Shown here one piece after another: positions 18,497 through 26,536 of a stretch of 64,000 bases of DNA. A program made the translations under genes and the position numbers. Positions within the stretch are counted from its first letter, which is position 1. Every line of letters begins with the position of its first letter. The notes under the pieces are model-generated. The model was not told the origin of the DNA and ran no database searches. It saw only the letters and a list, made by a program, of their open reading frames with translations. This DNA is from an uncultured Porphyromonadaceae bacterium (GTDB lineage: Bacteria; Bacteroidota; Bacteroidia; Bacteroidales; Coprobacteraceae): assembly GCA_900545915.1 (NCBI GenBank), contig URAV01000009.1:39003-103002 (forward strand), written 5' to 3'.

Positions 18497-18836
18497 ATGT
18501 TGGGATTTATTGTCAAGTATTTAGGACGTACCTATAAGATAGGATCATTAAAGAGAACAAGTATCTGTTATCGCACTGATTAATACGCATTATTTTTGTA
18601 TTGAGGGAGGATGTTCCGACCCGTTTATCTGTTCTTTTCAGAAACTTAGAGAGGGGTTGGAATTTGAGGTCGAGGTTGCCGAGTTTGATGATCCGTCAGA
18701 CCCTATATCGGAAAAGAATCAGATTATCGAAATTGATCCTGAATATAGACAAATGGCATCCGATCCTGATTTCGGACTGGATTATAAACTGGAAATGTTT
18801 CGGAGATTAGAATCCATTTTAAAAAAAGATCATTAA
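18497..18836 (+). pseudogene. Seventh array member, split by a frameshift
   Basis: The ATG at 18497 opens MLGFIVKYLGRTYKIGSLK in the family's N-terminal pattern, but that frame stops after 28 codons. In a frame offset by one base, sequence from about 18557 reads EQVSVIALINTHYFCIEG, then FEVEVAEFDDPSDPIS, and ends MFRRLESILKKDH at the stop 18834-18836. Joining the two frames near 18550-18565 (ATTAAAGAGAACAAG) gives a full-length member with its GVS-like strand, EVEVAEF acidic strand and C-terminal helix. This is either an inactivating one-base insertion (or two-base loss) or a sequencing error. Confidence 0.65.
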
Positions 18837-18897
18837 TACGAGTCGCTCGTTATCGATATTTCTTGGTCGAGCGTGACAAAAACGAAATTATTCTATT

Positions 18898-19635
18898 ATG
18901 ATTTATATCAAGCGTATAATAAATCGTAAACCGATAGAAGAAAGATGCGAATATCCCTATAATATTCCGTCTATATTACACATGGATGAGTTTGAGTTCC
19001 GGGAAAGCGTTACGTTTATTACCGGAGAAAACGGGGCAGGAAAATCTACTTTTATCGAAGCTCTTGCCATTTGTGCCGGATTCAATCCGGAAGGAGGCAG
19101 TCCTAATCTGAATTATCACACTTATGATTCTCATTCGAGCCTGTTCAATGATCTTAAATTGGTGAGATCGGCTTACCGGAATAAAGACGGCTATTTTCTC
19201 AGAGCCGAGAGTTTTTATAATGTATCCAGTGAATTGGATCGTATTTCGGGTCGTGTATTTCAAATGATAAATTATGGCGGTATGCTTCATGAGTATTCGC
19301 ATGGCGAGAGTTTCCTTGCCCTTGTTCAGAATCGACTGTCGGGGAACGGCTTGTTTATATTCGATGAACCGGAATCGGCTTTGTCTATCTCCAGCCAGTT
19401 CCGACTGCTGATCCGGATGAAAGAACTGGTGGACAACAAGTCTCAGTTTATCATCGCTACTCATTCCCCTATATTGTTGTCTTATCCCGGAGCTGATATT
19501 TACCGCATAACGAATAACGGATTCGAATCGGTGACTTATGAAGAGACTGACCAGTTTAAGTTGACAAAGTACTTTATAAATAATTATCCCAAGATGCTTG
19601 ACGAATTGGGAGTATCGGAGGATAACAATATATAG
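18898..19635 (+). CDS. Stand-alone ABC-type AAA ATPase (COG3910-like), 245 aa
   Basis: A soluble P-loop ATPase of the ABC/RecF-like kind without a membrane partner. Walker A is GENGAGKST at about 43, the ABC signature is EYSHGESF at about 137, Walker B is LFIFDEPESALS at about 157 and the switch His is in IIATHSP at about 188. The family-typical EGGSPNLNYHTYDSHSSL and YFLRAESFYNV segments are present. It is 61 nt downstream of the broken array member on the same strand and ends at a terminator, so it may be read with the array. Such ATPases are widespread and also occur alone, so a functional link is not proven. The role is unknown. Confidence 0.85.
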   Translation: MIYIKRIINRKPIEERCEYPYNIPSILHMDEFEFRESVTFITGENGAGKSTFIEALAICAGFNPEGGSPNLNYHTYDSHSSLFNDLKLVRSAYRNKDGYFLRAESFYNVSSELDRISGRVFQMINYGGMLHEYSHGESFLALVQNRLSGNGLFIFDEPESALSISSQFRLLIRMKELVDNKSQFIIATHSPILLSYPGADIYRITNNGFESVTYEETDQFKLTKYFINNYPKMLDELGVSEDNNI

Positions 19636-19664
19636 AGCGATAGAATTAAAGTCTATCGCTCTAT
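19632..19664. terminator. Bidirectional hairpin between convergent genes
   Basis: ATAGAGCGATAGA (19632-19644) and its perfect complement TCTATCGCTCTAT (19652-19664) enclose a 7-nt loop, right at the stop of the ATPase and 17 nt past the stop of the minus-strand Smr gene. Confidence 0.7.
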
Positions 19665-19681
19665 GTATAATGGTTTATATT

Positions 19682-20746
19682 TTAACGTATTGTAACTTGG
19701 GTTGCCCCATATCCGTATTCACGGAAAGATGCGTCTTGATAATAGAAAGTCTTATATTTTGTTTTTAATTCGGTTATCAATGCATTGCGTAATACGCCAT
19801 CGCCTTTGCCGTGTATAAATATGATTTTTCTGCCTTTCTCGTTTTTGTGTTCATTCAGAATTTCCCTTACTTTTTGCAATTGGTATTGAAGTATATCGGA
19901 GTTACTCATTCCTGCAGTGGTATCGAGAAGTTCGTTAATGTGGAGGTCTATTTCTAAAGGTTCGTTTATCGGACGGTGTTTCTTTTTGATTGCCTGCCGT
20001 TCCGGTTTTTCCGAATCTTTTTTTTGTTTTATGGCAGTTTCGATCTCAACGGGATCTATGATGAATGATCGTTCAGGAATATCATTGCGTACGATCGGGA
20101 AGATTAAGGCATCTTCATCGAAGTAATCATTTTCCCGGAAGCTATGCAGTTTATAAAATTTGACCGTGTCGATGCGATGTTCTACCGATATAGGATTTTT
20201 CTGTTTGAATGCTTTTTCTTTTTTATAAGCTATTGCCTGAATGCAGATACGTTCCAGGTCGTTCAATATCTCTTTTCCGAATGTTTCCAGGTGTAGCTTT
20301 ATGTTGGGTTCGACAGATCCGTGGTATCTTACGAGCCAACCTGCGTCCGTTTTGCAGGAATAGGTAAAATCGAGAAAATAATTGCTGTCGTTTATTAAAT
20401 AGGCATCGAAACAAGTGGTTTGCAGATTCTTCCGCTCTTCCGGTACGAATGCTAATAAAATGTTTAGACGTTCTCCTTCCGGCGTTTCGAGTAGAGGCAG
20501 TTCATCTTCTGCTTCTTCTTCCTCTTCTTGAATAATATTCCGGGATATTTGGGGCGAATCAGTCCGTTTTTCAGGAACAGGATCGCTGTATTTTTTCCCG
20601 GCTTCTATCACTACGCATTCCCGTAACAGTACGGGAGTTTCAAACCCGTCTTCCTCTTCGACCAAAGCAATATCTTTATTTATTTTTTTTACGATTCCTC
20701 CGCCCACAGAGTTCAGGAAGCGTACTCTATCACCTACTTTAACCAT
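19682..20746 (-). CDS. DUF2027 and Smr domain protein, 354 aa
   Basis: A cytoplasmic protein with a small SH3/KOW-like N terminus (VGDRVRFLNSVGGGIVKKI) and an acidic linker near residues 75-90. A DUF2027 region follows (about 90-240). A C-terminal Smr domain begins at about 265 with the family motif LEIDLHI and continues to IIFIHGKGDGVLRNAL and TQVTIR. The Smr domain is a nuclease-like module shared with MutS2. In Bacteroidetes it is often found in this DUF2027 context. There is no MutS ATPase here. It is divergently arranged with queA across 57 nt. Confidence 0.88.
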   Translation of the reverse strand: MVKVGDRVRFLNSVGGGIVKKINKDIALVEEEDGFETPVLLRECVVIEAGKKYSDPVPEKRTDSPQISRNIIQEEEEEAEDELPLLETPEGERLNILLAFVPEERKNLQTTCFDAYLINDSNYFLDFTYSCKTDAGWLVRYHGSVEPNIKLHLETFGKEILNDLERICIQAIAYKKEKAFKQKNPISVEHRIDTVKFYKLHSFRENDYFDEDALIFPIVRNDIPERSFIIDPVEIETAIKQKKDSEKPERQAIKKKHRPINEPLEIDLHINELLDTTAGMSNSDILQYQLQKVREILNEHKNEKGRKIIFIHGKGDGVLRNALITELKTKYKTFYYQDASFREYGYGATQVTIR

Positions 20747-20776
20747 ATCTTTATCTGTTTATCTCACAAAGTTGCT

Positions 20777-20784
20777 TATTTTTG
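20777..20784 (+). promoter_or_regulatory. Candidate -7 box for queA
   Basis: TATTTTTG matches TAnnTTTG and lies 19 nt before the queA ATG, giving a leader of about 12 nt. No clear TTTG -33 is visible. Confidence 0.4.
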
Positions 20785-20803
20785 TAGATATATTCAATAG
20801 ATT

Positions 20804-22027
20804 ATGCAAAAAACACGAGATATACGTATCGAAGAATTCAATTATCCGCTGCCGGATGAGCGCATTGCAAAATTCCCTTTATCGCAAAGAGACCGTTCTA
20901 AATTGCTGTTATATCGTTCTGGTTCGGTTTCCGAGTCCGAGTTTTTTCATTTACCCGATCTGTTGCCGGAAAATAGCCTGTTGGTGTTCAATAACACGAA
21001 AGTGATACAGGCACGGCTTCATTTCAGGAAAGAGACAGGTGCGTTGATCGAAATATTCTGCCTTGAACCTCTTTCTCCGAATGATTATTTGTTGTCGTTC
21101 CAGTCCGACAGGGAATGTGTTTGGGCATGTATGGTCGGAAATTTAAAAAAGTGGAAAAGTGGAACATTATCCCGGACGGTTATTATAGAGGGTAAATCCG
21201 TGACTTTAAATGCTGATCGGCTGAATGCGTACGGAAATAGTTTTGAGATTCGTTTTTCATGGGATAATCCGCAAATCTCTTTTGCTGCTTTGCTCGATGC
21301 TATCGGGGAACTCCCTATTCCCCCTTATTTGAATCGGGAAACGGAAGAGAGCGATAAGGAGACTTATCAGACAGTATATTCAAAAATAGAGGGATCTGTT
21401 GCTGCTCCTACGGCCGGACTTCATTTTACGGAAGATGTATTGGCTGCTCTGAAAGAGAAAAGCATTCCGTGTCTGGAATTGACGTTGCATGTCGGGGCGG
21501 GGACATTCAAGCCGGTGAAGAGCGAAACGATCGAAGGTCACGAAATGCACACCGAGTTTATTTCGGTCGAACGTTCATTGATTGCTTCTCTTGCCGAAAC
21601 CGACCGTCGGATTATTGCCGTAGGAACAACTTCGGTGCGTACATTGGAAAGTCTTTATTATATCGGTCGGACGTTAGAGTACAATCCCGATGCTGTTCCG
21701 GAAGAGTTGAAAGTCGGACAATGGCAGCCTTACGACGATACGGTGGCGGAGATCGATTATCGGAAAGCGTTGCGGAATATTGTAGATTATTTAGACCGAA
21801 AAGGTCTGTCGAAACTCGTAACAGCTACGCAAATTATAATTGCTCCGGGATATACGTTTAAGATTGTCAGAGGAATGATTACTAATTTTCACCAGCCGCA
21901 AAGCACTTTATTATTATTGGTCTCGGCTTTTGTAGACGGAAGGTGGCGGGAGATATACGATTATGCTTTGTCTCACGATTTCCGTTTTTTAAGTTATGGA
22001 GACAGTTCTCTGTTATTGCCTGATTAA
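20804..22027 (+). CDS. queA: S-adenosylmethionine:tRNA ribosyltransferase-isomerase QueA, 407 aa
   Basis: It makes epoxyqueuosine in tRNA by moving the ribosyl part of S-adenosylmethionine to preQ1 at the wobble position. Family motifs are visible: LPDERIAKFPL at the start, VFNNTKVIQARL, PTAGLHFTEDVL, HVGAGTFKPV, the HEMHTEF segment, GTTSVRTLESL and ITNFHQPQSTLLLLVSAF near the end. The length is that of the longer Bacteroidetes form. The next gene starts 64 nt downstream. Confidence 0.95.
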   Translation: MQKTRDIRIEEFNYPLPDERIAKFPLSQRDRSKLLLYRSGSVSESEFFHLPDLLPENSLLVFNNTKVIQARLHFRKETGALIEIFCLEPLSPNDYLLSFQSDRECVWACMVGNLKKWKSGTLSRTVIIEGKSVTLNADRLNAYGNSFEIRFSWDNPQISFAALLDAIGELPIPPYLNRETEESDKETYQTVYSKIEGSVAAPTAGLHFTEDVLAALKEKSIPCLELTLHVGAGTFKPVKSETIEGHEMHTEFISVERSLIASLAETDRRIIAVGTTSVRTLESLYYIGRTLEYNPDAVPEELKVGQWQPYDDTVAEIDYRKALRNIVDYLDRKGLSKLVTATQIIIAPGYTFKIVRGMITNFHQPQSTLLLLVSAFVDGRWREIYDYALSHDFRFLSYGDSSLLLPD

Positions 22028-22091
22028 ATTGGAGCGGATGTACAATAATTTGCGGAATATGCCGTATAAACTATAAAATAATTTGCATTTG

Positions 22092-24065
22092 ATGTTGAAG
22101 CGGATATACGTGCCTTTATCTCTTTTTTTATTAGCGTGGTTGTTTACGGGATGCAACAGTGCAAAACTGAGCACGGCCGACGGACAATTTCGCCGGGGAG
22201 AATATTTCGCCGCCGCAGCGACATATCGTAAAGTATATAATAAGACCTCTCCTCGTAAAGAACGGGCGCTTAGGGGCAAGATAGCATTCCGTATGGCAAC
22301 TTGTTATCGCATGTTGAATTCCGCTCCTCGTTGTGCCGGGGCGTATCAAAATGCGATCAGATACCATTATCCGGATAGTACGGCTTATTTATATTTGGGT
22401 AGAGCGCTTCAAATGCAGGGCAAATATAAAGATGCGATAAAGAATTATGACCTTTATTTGGAAAAGAAGCCGGATGATCCTTTGGCATTAAACGGGAAAA
22501 AAGGATGTGAATTGGCTGTGGAGTTAAAGGCTAAGCCGACACGTTATGTTGTAAAGCGGGCTAATCTGTTTAATTCCAGAAGAAGCGAATGTAGTCCGAT
22601 GTTTTTGGGAAGTGATTATGATCAATTATATTTTTCTTCTACGAACGACAAGGCTTCAGGAAATAACAAGAGCGATATTACAGGAGTGAAGAATAATGAT
22701 ATTTTCTTTTCAAAAAAGGATGAAAAAGGGGCATGGATGCGTCCCGAATTGGTAGAAGGGGAGGTGAATACCGAGCTGGACGAGGGAATTATCAGTTTCA
22801 GTCCCGATGGCAGTACGATGTATTTGACAAAAGCAAGAAGAGAACCCAATTCGGATACATCTGTCGAGATATTTACCTCGTCGCGTTCCGGAGCTAAATG
22901 GAGTGCTGCGCAAAAATACGAGATTACCGGGGATACGTTGTCTGTTTTTGCACATCCGGCAGTGTCGCCTGATGGAGAGTACCTGTATTTTACCTCAGAT
23001 ATGCCCGGAGGATACGGAGGAAAGGATCTTTGGCGTATCGCTCTGAATGATGAAAAAGGAGGAGTGGAAAATCTGGGGAGTCAGATAAATACTCCGGGAG
23101 ATGAGGTTTTTCCGTATATTCGTGAAAACGGAGATCTGTATTTTTCATCGGACGGGCATCCGGGAATGGGGGGGCTTGATCTGTTTAAGGCAAAAATGAA
23201 TGAGTATGGGGTTTGGCAGATTGAAAATTTGGGATATCCGATAAATTCTCCTTCTGATGATTTCGGTATTACGTTCGGATCGGGTGAATCCGGATTTTTC
23301 AGTTCTAACCGTAATGATGCCCGAGGATATGACCATATTTATAGTTTTGAATTGCCTACGATCAATGTGTGGGTGACCGGAGTCGTTATCGACCGTGACG
23401 AAGAACCTGTTCCGGATGCGATTATCCGTATTGTCGGTAAAGATGGTTCTAATCAAAAAGCTATAGCCCGTAAGGACGGAACTTATAAATTCCCTTTAAG
23501 TTTAGGTACGGATTATGTAATGATGGCCGGATGCCGGGGATTCTTGAATGCCAAAAATGAAATGCGTACCAGTGATGAAGAAAAAAATATCACCTATTCG
23601 GTCGACTTTATTCTTGCATCTATAACGAAACCGGTATTGATCGAAAATATATTTTATGATTTTGATAAGGCTACATTGCGTCCCGAGTCGGCGACAGCGT
23701 TGGATGAGTTGATAAAAATGCTCGAAGACAATCCGAATGTGACGATCGAGTTGGGTGCACATACCGATATGAAAGGAACGGATGCTTATAATTTGAATTT
23801 GTCGGAGCGTCGGGCAAAATCTGTCGTAGATTATTTGATAGCCGGAGGGATTGCGGCAGATCGTCTTACTCCGAAAGGTTACGGTGAAAGTCAGCCTAAA
23901 ACGATAACCAAAAAAATGGCACAGAAGTATCCGATGTTTAAAGAAGGAGATGTGCTTACCGAAGAATATATTCTCGCATTACCTGAAGATCAGCAGGAAA
24001 TCGCCAATCAGATAAACCGCCGCACCGAATTTCGTGTGTTGAAAATAAATTACGGCTTGTATTGA
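22092..24065 (+). CDS. OmpA-family lipoprotein with TPR, PD40 propeller and CarboxypepD-like domain, about 657 aa
   Basis: An outer-membrane lipoprotein that binds peptidoglycan. I chose ATG 22092 (MLKRIYVPLSLFL, then lipobox LFTGC). A TTG at 22083 would add three residues only. Order of domains: TPR-like repeats (about 25-140; AAATYRKVY, YLYLGRALQMQGKYKDAIKNY), PD40 beta-propeller blades (about 165-430; SPDGSTMYLT, SPDGEYLYFTSD), a CarboxypepD-like domain (about 440-510), and an OmpA C-terminal domain (about 535-655; FDFDKATLRPES-like start, NLSERRAKSVVDYL, GYGESQP). Proteins with this plan include the T9SS component PorE and related cell-envelope proteins. Assignment to PorE is only a possibility. 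Confidence 0.88.
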   Translation: MLKRIYVPLSLFLLAWLFTGCNSAKLSTADGQFRRGEYFAAAATYRKVYNKTSPRKERALRGKIAFRMATCYRMLNSAPRCAGAYQNAIRYHYPDSTAYLYLGRALQMQGKYKDAIKNYDLYLEKKPDDPLALNGKKGCELAVELKAKPTRYVVKRANLFNSRRSECSPMFLGSDYDQLYFSSTNDKASGNNKSDITGVKNNDIFFSKKDEKGAWMRPELVEGEVNTELDEGIISFSPDGSTMYLTKARREPNSDTSVEIFTSSRSGAKWSAAQKYEITGDTLSVFAHPAVSPDGEYLYFTSDMPGGYGGKDLWRIALNDEKGGVENLGSQINTPGDEVFPYIRENGDLYFSSDGHPGMGGLDLFKAKMNEYGVWQIENLGYPINSPSDDFGITFGSGESGFFSSNRNDARGYDHIYSFELPTINVWVTGVVIDRDEEPVPDAIIRIVGKDGSNQKAIARKDGTYKFPLSLGTDYVMMAGCRGFLNAKNEMRTSDEEKNITYSVDFILASITKPVLIENIFYDFDKATLRPESATALDELIKMLEDNPNVTIELGAHTDMKGTDAYNLNLSERRAKSVVDYLIAGGIAADRLTPKGYGESQPKTITKKMAQKYPMFKEGDVLTEEYILALPEDQQEIANQINRRTEFRVLKINYGLY

Positions 24066-24266
24066 TTTCTCGAAATTTCCGAAAAAGCATTTTCAGAGAA
24101 TTTATACTGTCTTTAGAATATTCTTAAAAATAAAAAAGGGGATTTCTTGCAGATCCTGGATTATCTTAAAAGTTTTTACTTTCCTTAATTTTGTGACATA
24201 TTGTTCTGTTATTGCGTGTATTTCCCATATTTTTGTTATTGTATATCGAAATATTTAGGTATATTG

Positions 24267-24297
24267 TTTGCTATCATTTAAGATTGTCTTATATTTG
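24267..24297 (+). promoter_or_regulatory. Bacteroidetes-type promoter for the aminotransferase
   Basis: TTTG (24267-24270), 19 nt, TATATTTG (24290-24297): a full match to the -33/-7 consensus. The leader to the ATG at 24351 is about 47 nt. The rest of the gap 24066-24266 is AT-rich with nothing else recognised. Confidence 0.75.
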
Positions 24298-24350
24298 CAA
24301 GCGTAAAATAGTTAAAATGCAGAAAGTAATAATTTAAACAAATATCACCC

Positions 24351-25544
24351 ATGAATCAGATTTCAGAACGTTTGGCAAGCCTCTCTCCTTCAGAGACGTT
24401 GGCCATGTCGCAGAAAAGTAATGAATTGAAAGCTCAAGGAATAGACATCATCAATTTAAGTGTAGGAGAACCTGATTTCAATACCCCCGATCACATTAAA
24501 GCCGCAGCGAAAAAAGCGATTGATGATAATTTTTCGTTCTATTCTCCAGTTCCCGGATATATGGATCTGCGTAAAGCTATATGTGCGAAACTGAAAAATG
24601 AAAATGCGCTGGAGTTCACTCCCGACCAGATTGTTGTATCGAACGGTGCAAAACAATCTATTTGTAACGCGATATTGAGTCTTATCGATCCGGAAGACGA
24701 AGTGATTATTCCTGCTCCATATTGGGTGAGCTATGTAGAAATGGTGAAGCTTGCCGAAGGTAAAAGCGTGATTATTACGGCAGGTATCGATCAGGATTTC
24801 AAAATTACGCCTGCTCAGCTCGAAGCTGCGATTACGCCTAAAACCAAAGCGTTGATTTTATGTTCGCCGTCTAACCCGACAGGAAGTGTTTATTCGAAAG
24901 AAGAATTAAAAGCTTTAGCGGATGTATTGGCTAAATATCCCCGAGTGATTGTATTGGCTGATGAAATTTATGAACACATTAATTATATAGGAGGGCATCA
25001 GAGTATCGCTCAGTTTGAAAATATCCGTGATCGTGTAGCTATCATAAACGGAGTATCGAAAGCTTATGCAATGACCGGGTGGCGTATCGGTTTTATTGCT
25101 GCGCCTCTTTGGTTGGCAAAAGCATGTAATAAATTGCAGAGTCAATACACTTCCGGTCCGAGTTCTATTGCTCAAAAGGCTTCTGTCGCAGCTTTTGCGG
25201 GCGATCAATCGTGTGTCAGAGAGATGCGCAAGGCATTTGAACGTCGTCGTAATTTGGTTGTCGATCTGGCAAAACAGATTCCCGGATTTAAAGTAAACGT
25301 TCCTCAGGGTGCTTTTTACCTTTTTCCTGAAGTAAGTTACTATTTTGGAAAGTCTTTCGGAGACCGTAGAATAGAAAATGCTGCGGACCTGGCAATGTTC
25401 TTGTTAGAAGAAGGTCATGTCGCAACAGTCGGTGGTGCTGCATTCGGAACTCCCGAGTGTTTGCGTTTTTCGTATGCGACTTCTGACGAAAACTTGGTTG
25501 AAGCTCTACGGCGTATAAAAGAAGCGTTGGCAAAATTGAAATAA
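24351..25544 (+). CDS. PLP-dependent aspartate-type aminotransferase (class I), 397 aa
   Basis: A cytoplasmic aminotransferase, most likely aspartate/2-oxoglutarate (AspC-like, subgroup Ib). The PLP lysine is Lys237 in NGVSKAYAMTGWRIGF. Other family marks are LSVGEPDFNTPDHI near the start, NGAKQSI, the SPSNPTGSVY substrate loop, DEIYEHI and the C-terminal arginine region CLRFSYATSDE. Length is standard. A clear promoter lies upstream and a terminator 27 nt downstream, so it is a single-gene unit. A prephenate or other amino-acid substrate cannot be excluded. Confidence 0.9.
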   Translation: MNQISERLASLSPSETLAMSQKSNELKAQGIDIINLSVGEPDFNTPDHIKAAAKKAIDDNFSFYSPVPGYMDLRKAICAKLKNENALEFTPDQIVVSNGAKQSICNAILSLIDPEDEVIIPAPYWVSYVEMVKLAEGKSVIITAGIDQDFKITPAQLEAAITPKTKALILCSPSNPTGSVYSKEELKALADVLAKYPRVIVLADEIYEHINYIGGHQSIAQFENIRDRVAIINGVSKAYAMTGWRIGFIAAPLWLAKACNKLQSQYTSGPSSIAQKASVAAFAGDQSCVREMRKAFERRRNLVVDLAKQIPGFKVNVPQGAFYLFPEVSYYFGKSFGDRRIENAADLAMFLLEEGHVATVGGAAFGTPECLRFSYATSDENLVEALRRIKEALAKLK

Positions 25545-25570
25545 TCGGTTATATATGTAAAAATATGAAA

Positions 25571-25601
25571 GGGTTGTCTGTTTGCAGGCAACCTTTTTTT
25601 T
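25571..25601 (+). terminator. Intrinsic terminator of the aminotransferase gene
   Basis: GGGTTGTCTG, loop TTTG, CAGGCAACC (one G-T pair) followed by eight or nine T. Confidence 0.85.
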
Positions 25602-25942
25602 GAGTTTCTATTTACACTTTGTTCTCAATTTTCATGGATTTTCGTAATATTTATTGGACAAGCTTTTAAAAACTTTATTTCCATTTTTTTCGCTTTTTTC
25701 TTGTGGTAAATCTGTTATTAAAAGAGGTGTCTTTTTATTGTTATATGTATAATCGTTTTTGCATTATTATGTGCATAATAGTGTATAATATTGCATATTT
25801 ATTTATATTGATGATTTCTTTATAAAATCTTTATACCCTGCGTTATAATACTTACAATATACTTATAACTTCAATTGTACATTTGTAACATCCAAAAGGG
25901 AAATGGATTACAAATGTTTAATTTTTAAAGACAGATAATAAT
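25602..25942. other. AT-rich upstream region of the sigma factor gene
   Basis: No gene seen. A perfect small palindrome TATTATG-TG-CATAATA (25765-25780) could be a protein-binding site. TACATTTG (25878-25885) fits the -7 consensus and would give a leader of about 50 nt. No good -33 accompanies it. Confidence 0.4.
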
Positions 25943-26455
25943 ATGGACGAAAAAAAAATGACCGGTCTGTTAATCGGGATGCAAAAGAGCTTGTTCAATT
26001 TTGCTTATAGCCTGACCATGAATCGAGATGATGCTCAAGACCTGTTGCAAGCAACTTCTCTTAAAGTGCTTAGCAATGTAGAAAAATTAGTTCATTATGA
26101 AAATCTGAATGGATGGATGTATACGATCATGCGTAATATTTTTATTAATGATTATCACCGTAACGTCAATCGCAGAACGGTTTATGATAATGAAGACGAG
26201 ACAATAATGAAATCTGTTGCAAATGATCCTTCGGACGATACTCCTGAATCTTTGTATAATGTCAAAGAAATAAATAAAGCGATCAATAATCTTTCAAAAG
26301 AATATCGTATTCCTTTTTCACTTTATCTTGCCGGTTATAAATATCAGGAAATTGCCGATGAAATGCATCTGCCTATCGGAACGATAAAAAGCCGTATCTA
26401 TATGACGCGTCAGCAATTGCAGTCTCAATTGAGAGATTACCATTATGAGAGGTAA
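25943..26455 (+). CDS. ECF-type RNA polymerase sigma factor, 170 aa
   Basis: A sigma-70 family member with only regions 2 and 4. Region 2 (about 8-75) shows FNFAYSLTMNRDDAQDLLQATSLKV (in parts) and NGWMYTIMRNIFINDYHR. Region 4 (about 115-165) has IPFSLYLAGYKYQEIADEMHLPIGTIKSRI, the helix-turn-helix that reads the -35. Length is standard. No anti-sigma gene adjoins it: the next gene is on the other strand after a strong terminator. It is therefore likely an autonomous ECF of the type common in this phylum. Targets are unknown. Confidence 0.92.
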   Translation: MDEKKMTGLLIGMQKSLFNFAYSLTMNRDDAQDLLQATSLKVLSNVEKLVHYENLNGWMYTIMRNIFINDYHRNVNRRTVYDNEDETIMKSVANDPSDDTPESLYNVKEINKAINNLSKEYRIPFSLYLAGYKYQEIADEMHLPIGTIKSRIYMTRQQLQSQLRDYHYER

Positions 26456-26480
26456 TTATGTGAGTGTATGTTGTAAAAAG

Positions 26481-26518
26481 AAAAGAGGAAGCCAAATAAT
26501 AATCGGCTTCCTCTTTTT
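26481..26518. terminator. Bidirectional terminator between sigma factor and nuclease genes
   Basis: AAAAGAGGAAGCC (26481-26493), 11-nt loop, GGCTTCCTCTTTT (26505-26517): a perfect 13-bp stem with T tracts on both strands, so it serves both convergent genes. Confidence 0.85.
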
Positions 26519-26536
26519 AGTTTTGCAGAACAGTGT

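Noticed and set aside
18497..18836. Programmed ribosomal frameshift in the seventh array member
   Set aside because: No slippery heptamer followed by a stem-loop is visible, and the other six members need no frameshift. Simple decay or a read error is more likely.
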